Origin: Cytophagales bacterium
GTDB lineage: Bacteria > Bacteroidota > Bacteroidia > Cytophagales > Cyclobacteriaceae
Assembly (NCBI GenBank): GCA_016124425.1
Contig: WGNT01000051.1
Location: 1 to 44,912, forward strand
Direction of reading: 5' to 3'
DNA length: 44,912 nucleotides
Shown here piece after piece: positions 18,818-26,343 of the stretch (positions are counted from its first letter, which is position 1; each line of letters starts with the position of its first letter). The notes under the pieces are model-generated. The model was not told the DNA's origin. It did no database searches and saw nothing but the letters and a program-made list of their open reading frames with translations. Position numbers and translations under genes: made by a program.

Positions 18818-18863
18818 AAAAAAAAAGGCTCCACCTGCGATCCACAGCGGCTCAACTAGCCTT
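18818..18863 (-). terminator. Probable terminator of the Tm-1-like operon
   Basis: On the minus strand AAGGCT (18858-18863) pairs with AGCCTT (18825-18830) around an imperfect inner stem (CCGCTG with CAGGTGG), followed directly by a run of nine T. It lies 23 bases after the stop of the acyltransferase gene. Confidence 0.6.
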
Positions 18864-18885
18864 AAATTCTCACTAATCAAATCCA

Positions 18886-19662
18886 TTAATCACCGAGGCC
18901 ACCTTGATTTGCCTGTTCATGCCGTCTTTCCACAAAATAGAAAGGATCCTGTCTCAGTATTTCCAAACCTTTGTCCCAGAACGCCTTGCAGTCCAATAAA
19001 AATACCTCCGCATCCAAAATGTTCCCGTGACGATAATCATCCGGTTTCAACAGGTCTAACAGTCTGTCGTATCGCTGAATATAGCCTGCAAATCCGTGAG
19101 GGATATACCTTTTTTGAAGCAGGTTATCGGGCGATAAGCGCAAGGTATATTCCCTCTCCTCCCCAAACAGGTATGGCGGGACCACCAGTTCTTCAACCCC
19201 ATGCATACTCGTATTGGGCTTTAGCCCACATCCCAGAAAAAGCACCTTGCCCTTCGCCTCCTTGAGTTTTGAAAAAGGTGAATGCGCACCTACGGGCGTA
19301 CGATCGCTTAGGTGGCTATCAATAAAAAAACCAGCCGCTTTACCTAATGCGCATGCACTGTGGGTCGGATGAATGCTGCGTCGGGCAGCTGTTTTGGTGC
19401 GGAAGTATTCAGAAAGCCCTCCTACACAAGAGGGGGTTGTTTCAAAATCAAAAAACGGTGACTCCTTAGTGACCGAGCTATAGGTAAGGGAAGGCATGAG
19501 GAGCGTCCCCTCACTTCCCAAAAGCTCCAAAAAGGCAGTAGTTACCTGTTCCGCCGCGTTCGGCAGTGCCCCGAGCGACTTAAGGGAGGCATGCACCAGC
19601 AAACTGTCCCCGCAATTTACGCCCAAGGCCGCCAACCCGGATTTTATCCGATCCTTATACAT
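18886..19662 (-). CDS. AAC(3)-family acyltransferase
   Basis: A 258-residue protein of the aminoglycoside 3-N-acetyltransferase fold. Family motifs: LLVHASLKSLG (21-31), GTLLMPSLTYS (52-62), the histidine motif HPTHS (98-102), SPFSKL (128-133) and LGCGLKPNTSMHGVEE (142-157, with H154 and E157). The family transfers acyl groups from CoA to amines, and many chromosomal members do not act on antibiotics. It is third in an operon with two Tm-1-like genes and overlaps the preceding gene by 8 bases, which argues for a dedicated metabolic or modification role rather than resistance. The start is ATG at 19662. The substrate is unknown. Confidence 0.85.
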   Translation of the reverse strand: MYKDRIKSGLAALGVNCGDSLLVHASLKSLGALPNAAEQVTTAFLELLGSEGTLLMPSLTYSSVTKESPFFDFETTPSCVGGLSEYFRTKTAARRSIHPTHSACALGKAAGFFIDSHLSDRTPVGAHSPFSKLKEAKGKVLFLGCGLKPNTSMHGVEELVVPPYLFGEEREYTLRLSPDNLLQKRYIPHGFAGYIQRYDRLLDLLKPDDYRHGNILDAEVFLLDCKAFWDKGLEILRQDPFYFVERRHEQANQGGLGD

Positions 19663-20518
19663 CCAAGGGAATGGATTTAAACGCTCTTGTAAGGTCTGTC
19701 AACGACTGCTCCACCCCCATGCGTTCAAGGGAAGAGGCTCCTACAAATCCATGCGCCGTGGTGCGTTTCAACACTTCCCGTACATCATCCGGGGTATTGA
19801 TGGGTCCACCATGGGTCAGAAAAAACAGATCAGGATTGACCGAAAAACCGGCATCGATGATTTCTTGGGTACGGGAAACGGCCTCATCCATGCTGCAAGA
19901 AGCACCGGTAACGCCTACAGACCCACCGACAGTGGTGCCGACATGGGCAATAATGGCATCCGCTCCAGCTTCAGCCATTTGCTTGGCCTCTTCAGGTTTG
20001 GCCACGTATACGATGGAAAAAAGCTCCATTTTATGTGCGATTCGAATCATTTCCACTTCCTTTTCAAAACCCATACCTGTCTCTTCAAGCACCTGCCGGA
20101 AATGCCCGTCTACGATAGAGTGGGTAGGAAAGTTGTTGATTCCGGAAAAACCCATTTCCTTTACCTTAAGTAGGTGGTGCCAAATCCTTCGTCTCGGATC
20201 TGACCCATGTACGCCACAGATCACGGGAATTTCTTCCACTACGGGCAGAACCTCAAATTCGCCGATTTCCATCGCAACGGCATTGGCATCTCCATAGGCC
20301 ATTAGCCCGGCCGTGGAGCCGTGTCCGGACATCCTAAAACGCCCCGAGTTATAAATGATAATCAAATCAGCCCCACCCTTTTCGATGAATTTGGCGGAAA
20401 TTCCTGTTCCCGCTCCCGCGGCAATAATTGCTTTTTGCTGGTTGACGGTGTTTCGTAGTCTCTCCCTCACTTCTTCGCGGGTGTAAGGATTACCCTTTCC
20501 GGTCCATGGATTTGGCAT
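19655..20518 (-). CDS. Phosphoenolpyruvate hydrolase-family TIM-barrel protein (Tm-1 C-terminal-domain type)
   Basis: A TIM-barrel protein of the PEP_hydrolase family, the domain that forms the C-terminal half of plant Tm-1-type proteins. Visible motifs are IAAGAGTGISAKF, GGADLIIIYNSGRFRM, VCGVHGSDP, and GTTVGGSVG in the second half; the C-terminal part includes LFFLTHGGPI. I use the ATG at 20518 (MPNPWTGKGNPYTREEV); the longer frame begins with TTG at 20581 and adds 21 lysine- and threonine-rich residues that are not family-like. With this start it has 287 residues and lies 37 bases after the Tm-1-like ATP-binding gene. Its reaction is not established in this context. Confidence 0.85.
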   Translation of the reverse strand: MPNPWTGKGNPYTREEVRERLRNTVNQQKAIIAAGAGTGISAKFIEKGGADLIIIYNSGRFRMSGHGSTAGLMAYGDANAVAMEIGEFEVLPVVEEIPVICGVHGSDPRRRIWHHLLKVKEMGFSGINNFPTHSIVDGHFRQVLEETGMGFEKEVEMIRIAHKMELFSIVYVAKPEEAKQMAEAGADAIIAHVGTTVGGSVGVTGASCSMDEAVSRTQEIIDAGFSVNPDLFFLTHGGPINTPDDVREVLKRTTAHGFVGASSLERMGVEQSLTDLTRAFKSIPLDV

Positions 20519-20555
20519 AATAATCGTTGATTTTCGCTTAGTAAACGGCGGTAAG

Positions 20556-21800
20556 TTAGTTGATTTCGCTTTTTCTTTCAATAAAAGCCATCAATTGATT
20601 TACGGCAGCACGCGCAAACTCCGGATCATTGATGGAAGAGGCTACTTGAATGACAGGAATGGCCGGATCCAGTGTTTCACATAATCCAAGCAGCCATGCC
20701 GCATCTGCTTCCGGATCATGAAATTTTCCTCCCAGTTCCCCCACCTGTGAAAACCCGCCCTTTGGAAATACCACGGCCACGCTTTCTTTAAGAGGATTGA
20801 TTATTGAGGCCATGTGGCTTCCCAATTTTCGGTTCTCCCGCTTATTGGTCCGCATTAGGGTTACGTTAGGGGCCCAATGGTAAAAAATCCTGTTGGCGAA
20901 TAGCTCGGGAACAGTCTTCGGTTCTCCATAATTGACCATGTCCAAACAGCCCGGCGCCACGACTAGCGGCAATTTCATATCCACAGCTGCCTTCATTCGG
21001 TCTGGGCCGGCGCTCAATATTCCGCCGCACATTTCATCTGCAAGCTCTGTGGTCGTCAGATCCAACACACCGTCGAAAATCCCCTCGCGAATGAGTGCAT
21101 CCATCGCCTTCCCTCCTATTCCATTGGCATGAAAGGCCATCACTTCATATCCCTTTTCTTCCAGGAGACTGGTGCAGGAGTTCACACAGTCCGTTGTATT
21201 GCCAAACATGCTAATCGCAATGATACCCTTTTTCGTATTGCTGCTAGAAAGCGGCACTTCTGCCATAGCGGCCAACGCTGCTGCCGCCTGATCGATAATC
21301 GGTACGATGACCGAGTTGATTCCCGCGACGTCTACCACGGACGGAATCAACACCACATCCTTTGCTCCAACGAGGCTTGAAAGATCCTTTGTGGCCAAGG
21401 TTGAAATGATGATCTTTGGAAGTCCCAGAGGCAGTATACGCACGGCTGTCAAAAACACAAACGTCCCTCCGCCGCCCCCCATTCCTATCAATCCCTTTAA
21501 CTTTCCCTGATCCTGCCAACGTTTCAAAAGCTGTCCGCATCCCTCAGCCATCCGTTCCAATGCCCATCCCCTGTCCCTCTTTTCACGAAGCTGCTGCAAG
21601 GTCACACCACCCATTTCGGCGATTTCTTCGGACTCAACAGCCACCGGAAACAAGCCGGTACTTCCCATAATGCCCACGTTAATCATCGCAACAGAGGCTC
21701 CGGAAGAGATCAGTTGGTTTCGCAAGTGATTATAAACCTCTGGCTTGGTATCAAAGCATCCGATAACTGCGAAAAATGGGTGGTTGTAATCCTGGGGCAT
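20556..21800 (-). CDS. Tm-1-like ATP-binding domain protein (UPF0261)
   Basis: A 414-residue protein of the UPF0261/Tm-1-like ATP-binding family, equivalent to the N-terminal half of the tomato Tm-1 virus-resistance protein family. Visible: FFAVIGCFDTKPEVYNHLR (9-27), the glycine-rich loop IGMGGGGGT near residue 105, ISTLATKDLSSLVG (about 132-145), AISMFGNTTDCVN in the second half, and APGCLDMVNYG. There is no signal peptide. It is the first gene of a three-gene operon; the gene directly after it encodes the other half of the Tm-1 architecture. The role of bacterial members is uncharacterised as far as I know; ATP-dependent handling of a small metabolite is plausible. An excellent promoter lies at 21832-21863. 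Confidence 0.88.
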   Translation of the reverse strand: MPQDYNHPFFAVIGCFDTKPEVYNHLRNQLISSGASVAMINVGIMGSTGLFPVAVESEEIAEMGGVTLQQLREKRDRGWALERMAEGCGQLLKRWQDQGKLKGLIGMGGGGGTFVFLTAVRILPLGLPKIIISTLATKDLSSLVGAKDVVLIPSVVDVAGINSVIVPIIDQAAAALAAMAEVPLSSSNTKKGIIAISMFGNTTDCVNSCTSLLEEKGYEVMAFHANGIGGKAMDALIREGIFDGVLDLTTTELADEMCGGILSAGPDRMKAAVDMKLPLVVAPGCLDMVNYGEPKTVPELFANRIFYHWAPNVTLMRTNKRENRKLGSHMASIINPLKESVAVVFPKGGFSQVGELGGKFHDPEADAAWLLGLCETLDPAIPVIQVASSINDPEFARAAVNQLMAFIERKSEIN

Positions 21801-21831
21801 GACGTGGGGGTTTGTTTATGAACCTGACGCT

Positions 21832-21863
21832 CAAAGATAGCTATTCCGGTTTTTTTATACCAA
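21832..21863 (-). promoter_or_regulatory. Promoter of the Tm-1-like operon
   Basis: On the minus strand TTG (21861-21863), 21 bases, then TATCTTTG (21832-21839), an exact TAnnTTTG match. The predicted start is near 21825, giving a leader of about 25 bases before the ATG at 21800. Confidence 0.65.
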
Positions 21864-22063
21864 TACTGCCCGATTGACTAAGTGGTTTTGTTGATTTCTT
21901 TCCATGCATCATAGATTGTTGACCCAACATTTCGCTACCATGATTTCCGAATACATTTATACTTCCTGATTTTTCCTCATTTTAGTTACTTATAGTTTGC
22001 TTGAACGAAACAATAGCCCTATATTTAATCACTATCCTAGAAAAAAACCAAACCCCGCACAAC

Positions 22064-23968
22064 ATGCTACTTTTTGCTACACTTATCCAAAAAAAGAAAG
22101 GACACGCCATCATCACTTGGGTTATGTTTCGGCTGATAACGGCCGTGGTGTTTAACCGCAAAAACCTACCGGAACGTATAGAGGATCTCGATGATTCGCT
22201 CACCAACCACTGCACCCGCGAACGACGAAACCAATGGATCCGGGCGGTTAATTTTCTTGTGAACCCAAGGTGGATAAGGAGAAAGATAGAAACCCGGCTA
22301 AACAAGAACTCCCCGATACACGAACATGTGTTACTGTCCCTCGACACCGAACTCTCCTATAGCAAAATTTACAAAAAGGATTTCCCTTTCCGACAGCGTT
22401 GGAGCAATTGGTATGGCAACCACATCTCCGAACCACTCAAGGTATTTGTGCCCGGTAGTGGCAGTCATACCGAATTTGAAAACCTGTCCGCAAGGTGGCT
22501 GGACTACGATTTTGAGGGACTTCGGGAAGTACAGGCCATTGTCAGTACGGCTGAACAGGAAGGGAGACAGATCCGTGCGATTGGTTCCGGTCATGCACTG
22601 ACACCAATTGCGCAGTGTGAAGATTTTATCATTTGTACCCAAAACCTCAACCTCACTCAGCGAAGGGCAACGCAGTTCATAAAGCCGGCTTTTAAAGAAG
22701 GATTTGACGTAGAGGTAAACTATCAAAATCAGAAAAGTATAGAAAAGCATTACCTCTTTGAGACTAGCGGGGGGACGAAGGTGCATGAATTAATTACAGC
22801 CCTAGAACGGGAGGGCCTCGCCTTGATGAACAAAGGCGGATCTAGCATACAGGCCATTTCCGGTGCCATCGCAACCTCCACCCATGGATCAGGAATAGGG
22901 ATTGGTCCCTTACCCAGTATGGTTAAGTCTATGACCATCGTAGGCACCAAAGGAAAGGTTTACCGCATTGAACCCACAGATGGGATCACCGATAAAGAGG
23001 CATTTTTGGCCGACCCAGCTACCAAAGTTCACGGCATTGAACTTATTCAGGATGATGATACTTTTCATGCCGTCATGGTAGGCGTGGGATCCATGGGGTT
23101 TGTGTTTTCGCTGATTATCGAAGTACAGGAGTCCTACCGGCTTTATGAAGAGCGGAAAGTGTGGGTATGGGAGGAGTTCAAAGTAAAAATGCAAGAAGGA
23201 GATTTGTACAGCTTTATCAATAGTCACCGCCATTTTGAGGTGTTGATTAATCCGTATATCGATGAAGGCGAGGAAATGCCCGCTAGAAAATGCCTGGTCA
23301 CTACAAGGAATTACACGCATTCGAGTAAGGTCCCACCTAATGCACAGCGAGAAAGAAATTACCTATCCTCCTTTGTGTCAGGTATATCCATCTCTGGGAG
23401 GTTATCCTCTTGGGTTTTTAACCGAAACGCTGAAAACATACCCCGGCTTACTAACAACTCGCTGATACGACTGGAGGATTATGCCTCAAATGGAGGGGGC
23501 TTTGAAGATATCTACAACAAAGTACTGGATCAGGGATTGGGTGAACTCAAATTCTACGGCTATGCCATTGAAATGGGTTTTGAGATCGAAAAAGCATTTG
23601 AAGCCGTAGATCTCATAACGAAAATCTGTAAAGAAGCGATGGAGTATGGCCATTACCTCGCCGCCCCATTCTCGCTTCGCTATGTCAAGCAGTGTCCGGG
23701 ATATTTTTCGATGATGAACCAGCGGGACACCTGCATGATCGAAGTTGTCAGCGTCAAGAATGTGACAGGTACCATTTCCCTATTGAAACGGATCGAAGCC
23801 GAATTGATAGCCATAGGTGGTAATCCTCATTGGGGCCTTTCGCTGTTACCTTGGTCAAAGGAGATGGTTACTGAAGCATTTCCGCATTATGAAGATTGGA
23901 AAAAACACCAACAGGTATTTGGGGGAGACACATTTATCAACCCCTTTATCAAGAACTTCCTAGACTGA
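22064..23968 (+). CDS. FAD-dependent oxidase of the aldonolactone oxidase type (VAO family) with N-terminal extension
   Basis: A flavin oxidoreductase related to D-arabinono-1,4-lactone, L-gulonolactone and alditol oxidases. The FAD PP-loop motif IGSGHA is present; the histidine (about residue 177) is where members carry covalent FAD. The second nucleotide motif ISGAIATSTHGSGIGIGPLPS is clear and VGSMGFVFSLIIEV follows. The first 140 residues (basic, with a short hydrophobic stretch WVMFRLITAVVF) are not part of the usual family. I chose the ATG at 22064; the frame opens further with TTG at 22001, but a promoter-like TATAGTTTG ends at 22000. Such oxidases release hydrogen peroxide, which suits the convergent catalase-like and peroxidase genes; the stops overlap by 9 bases. 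Confidence 0.8.
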   Translation: MLLFATLIQKKKGHAIITWVMFRLITAVVFNRKNLPERIEDLDDSLTNHCTRERRNQWIRAVNFLVNPRWIRRKIETRLNKNSPIHEHVLLSLDTELSYSKIYKKDFPFRQRWSNWYGNHISEPLKVFVPGSGSHTEFENLSARWLDYDFEGLREVQAIVSTAEQEGRQIRAIGSGHALTPIAQCEDFIICTQNLNLTQRRATQFIKPAFKEGFDVEVNYQNQKSIEKHYLFETSGGTKVHELITALEREGLALMNKGGSSIQAISGAIATSTHGSGIGIGPLPSMVKSMTIVGTKGKVYRIEPTDGITDKEAFLADPATKVHGIELIQDDDTFHAVMVGVGSMGFVFSLIIEVQESYRLYEERKVWVWEEFKVKMQEGDLYSFINSHRHFEVLINPYIDEGEEMPARKCLVTTRNYTHSSKVPPNAQRERNYLSSFVSGISISGRLSSWVFNRNAENIPRLTNNSLIRLEDYASNGGGFEDIYNKVLDQGLGELKFYGYAIEMGFEIEKAFEAVDLITKICKEAMEYGHYLAAPFSLRYVKQCPGYFSMMNQRDTCMIEVVSVKNVTGTISLLKRIEAELIAIGGNPHWGLSLLPWSKEMVTEAFPHYEDWKKHQQVFGGDTFINPFIKNFLD

Positions 23969-24928
23969 GGGCATTTTCTTCCTAAATGCAGACAGCTCAT
24001 CATAGACGGCCTTTCGGGCACGGTTGATAGCGCCTACTGGCAGATGGGCACTCATGCAAACCCAAGGAGAAAACGAAAGGGACTCTCCAAAGTCATTGCG
24101 TTCGGCAAAATCAAATTCCTGCATCGGGATATTCAGCTCAGCAACCGGAATGGCAGCGGTTTTCCAAACCACCGAGGTATTTTCCACAGGCTCAGACGTT
24201 TCATTCTCCTGCAACTGAACGCAAAGCGTAAAGCCCTGCTTCGCCCGAGCAAGATCCACCGCCAACTGCTCCCTCAGAAAATGATCTGACTTCTTGGCAT
24301 CAAGGCTATATCCCAGGGTAGGATTGTGTGGTTTTAACTGAAATTTCACATATTGCCCGGGACCAAGGGAAAAGGCCCCACCAGAGAAATAGGTTTGTGC
24401 AAGAAGGTTGTCGTGTTTTTTCGAATATTTTAGCGTTAGATACAAGCTTCTCCAATGCTTCGGATTCAACGCAAATGCCAACTGCTGCTTCCATCCCAGC
24501 AATATGGCTTTGATCGCCTTATTGTAAAGGGGAATATTCCATGCGGAAAGAATGGGGCTGGTTGTCATCAAAAAATTCTGGCAGTTTACGCCAATAGGAT
24601 CTGTACCAAGCACGGGTCCCGGCACATCCAACACCTTGATGGCTAAGCCCCTTCCCGAACTTCCTTTATCCGAACCGACTTTGGGCGGAGCATTCGAAAA
24701 ACGAAGCCAAACATCGTAGGTAGCCGGCACTTCAAATAAACCTTGTCTAAGGAATTCCGGAAGGTCCGCGCGAACGACTAAGGTTCCTTTCAGGCATCCG
24801 TGCATTTTTGGATGAAAATTACGTTTGATGTTTCCGTCGGAATAGGTCCTTAGAAGGAAATCCTTCATCGTCTGAATGATCTCCTTTATTTGTACTTCTT
24901 CCTCAGCGTTTATGATAGATTCATTCAT
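23960..24928 (-). CDS. Catalase-like heme protein (mini-catalase / cAOS-like)
   Basis: A 322-residue member of the catalase-related family, much shorter than true catalases (about 480-750). A distal histidine is visible in FHPKMHGCLKG (H43), with RFSNAPP and GRGLAIKV following, QNFLMTTSP around residue 120, and the proximal R-x-x-x-Y motif near the end (RARKAVYDELSAFR, Tyr309). The wing and C-terminal domains of full catalases are missing. Related proteins act as catalases, peroxidases or on fatty-acid hydroperoxides (allene oxide synthase type). It is last in an operon and overlaps the DyP-peroxidase gene by 8 bases, implying coupled expression. Whether it removes peroxide or performs a synthesis step cannot be told from sequence. 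Confidence 0.85.
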   Translation of the reverse strand: MNESIINAEEEVQIKEIIQTMKDFLLRTYSDGNIKRNFHPKMHGCLKGTLVVRADLPEFLRQGLFEVPATYDVWLRFSNAPPKVGSDKGSSGRGLAIKVLDVPGPVLGTDPIGVNCQNFLMTTSPILSAWNIPLYNKAIKAILLGWKQQLAFALNPKHWRSLYLTLKYSKKHDNLLAQTYFSGGAFSLGPGQYVKFQLKPHNPTLGYSLDAKKSDHFLREQLAVDLARAKQGFTLCVQLQENETSEPVENTSVVWKTAAIPVAELNIPMQEFDFAERNDFGESLSFSPWVCMSAHLPVGAINRARKAVYDELSAFRKKMPSV

Positions 24929-26339
24929 GATTTGCTAAATAATGTAACGCCCGTAGTCCTGGAAAAAAGAAATACCCTCCGCCCTTGATAGTCGTGAAGT
25001 TTGGCAGATTTTTCAGTTTCCGCTTGACCGGATAGGCCGGTATGCTAAATTCATCAGAAACTACTATATCGGATTTATAATGGTTACCGATGATTGGATC
25101 CGCATCCTGATCGAGCCCTCCGAACTTGTGAAAATTTACCCAATTATTTTGAACGAATTCAAACTGCCTACGGATATCGGTCACGAGGCAAAGAAAATGC
25201 AGGCCCCGTTTCTCATCATCCCTTGGCAGCCCAAGAATTTCCTCCGGCACCAGCCTTTCGCTCACCGGGGTGCCATATGGCCGCCCTTTTCGTAGCATGC
25301 GGTGTTTTGCAGCCATCTCTAGGGAATCTTTTTGTGTCCGCTCTGTTACAAGATGATCTCTGGGGTTTGTTCTCCGGATATGTGCTCCGATGGGACATTT
25401 CAACCCCGCCTTATCCTCATTCCAGAAGCCAAAGCCATTGGCTGTACTGAGGGAGGGATCCGGCTTTTCAGGGGTTAAGGTTAGAGGCGAACCGTCGGGC
25501 CATCGGCCTACCATTTTACTGGCTAAGGAGACCGCTTCGGAATTATCCTTTGACGCTCCCTTGAGGTATTCCCAAAAGCCAAAAACATCCTGTTCCATCT
25601 GCCGGTATACCAAGTAGGTTCCGTTTTTTCCGAAATCTTTCCTATCAGGAAGGTCTGCAGAAACCGGCAACACATTTAGGACATCTTTGGAGGAAGGGAT
25701 ACTTGGTGCAGGAGCATATTCATCGTAGAGATTTTTATACCCCATGATAAACTCCCCGGCGGGAAACGTCACACCAGGTTTCTTTTCGACATTATCTACC
25801 AGCTCTTCAATGATGGGTCGTGATATATCGTCGCGAAAGCCAAAATGCTCCTTGTGATCCTGCAATAATCCAGTCGGTAGCGTATGTAATTCCAGAACGC
25901 CATAGCTTTCCGCACGGTTTTTCTCTACTGCTAGCTTTTCCGCCAGCGTACTTTCATCCTTTGCGTAAATAATGAGCAAAAGGTGTATTTCGTCATGGGC
26001 AGGATTTCCCCAGGCCCAGTTATCCGGTGCATTTTCACCATTGTCTCCAAGGATAAACTGCCGGTGGCTTTCGGTCATCCCCTCTCTAAATTCTCTGGAA
26101 AAGCTGGCTAAGCCTTCCGCTGGCAACTGTAAAAAGGAAAACCCGGCATAAGTAAGTGCCACCTGAACCGCCTGCTCATCAGGCTTGTCCGTGGCCGGTG
26201 TAATTGCGGGAAGTAGCTCTCGAAGGTATTGCTTTCCCCCTGTAAAATCCGAAAAACGAAGCAGTACGTATTGGGCACTAGGTAGATTCCCAAACCCGCG
26301 GATCAAAAGACCCTGCATGTCGTTAAGTTCAAGTGTCAT
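24921..26339 (-). CDS. DyP-type heme peroxidase
   Basis: A 472-residue dye-decolourising-type peroxidase. The conserved Asp motif appears as GFRDD (167-171), where the family usually has GxxDG; the aspartate is retained but the last glycine is replaced. The proximal heme histidine lies in CPIGAHIRRTNPRD (H320). There is no signal peptide and no encapsulin-targeting tail that I recognise; the C-terminus ends FPGLRALHYLANHE. The family uses hydrogen peroxide or organic hydroperoxides. It sits 4 bases after the membrane-protein gene and overlaps the catalase-like gene, so the three form one transcription unit. Confidence 0.88.
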   Translation of the reverse strand: MTLELNDMQGLLIRGFGNLPSAQYVLLRFSDFTGGKQYLRELLPAITPATDKPDEQAVQVALTYAGFSFLQLPAEGLASFSREFREGMTESHRQFILGDNGENAPDNWAWGNPAHDEIHLLLIIYAKDESTLAEKLAVEKNRAESYGVLELHTLPTGLLQDHKEHFGFRDDISRPIIEELVDNVEKKPGVTFPAGEFIMGYKNLYDEYAPAPSIPSSKDVLNVLPVSADLPDRKDFGKNGTYLVYRQMEQDVFGFWEYLKGASKDNSEAVSLASKMVGRWPDGSPLTLTPEKPDPSLSTANGFGFWNEDKAGLKCPIGAHIRRTNPRDHLVTERTQKDSLEMAAKHRMLRKGRPYGTPVSERLVPEEILGLPRDDEKRGLHFLCLVTDIRRQFEFVQNNWVNFHKFGGLDQDADPIIGNHYKSDIVVSDEFSIPAYPVKRKLKNLPNFTTIKGGGYFFFPGLRALHYLANHE

Positions 26340-26343
26340 CCGC

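Larger units (their letters stand above)
17825..18885. other. Long intergenic region upstream of SusC-like gene 1
   Basis: There are 1061 bases without a credible gene. 17970-18130 is very AT-rich and probably holds the susC-like promoter, but I found no exact TAnnTTTG match. ATGTG-T-CACAT (17851-17861) is a short palindrome about 27 bases before the ATG. TTCTACG/CGTAGAA (18425-18446) is a weak hairpin. 18598-18800 is a degenerate repeat and 18818-18863 a terminator-like structure. A 69-residue frame starting in the TAATG at the end of the acyltransferase gene runs through the terminator and repeats and is probably not a gene. Confidence 0.6.

Noticed and set aside
18677-18886. 69-residue minus-strand frame starting in the TAATG after the acyltransferase gene
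   Set aside because: The start overlap is suggestive of coupling, but the frame crosses the nine-T terminator and the degenerate repeats and encodes no recognisable domain.
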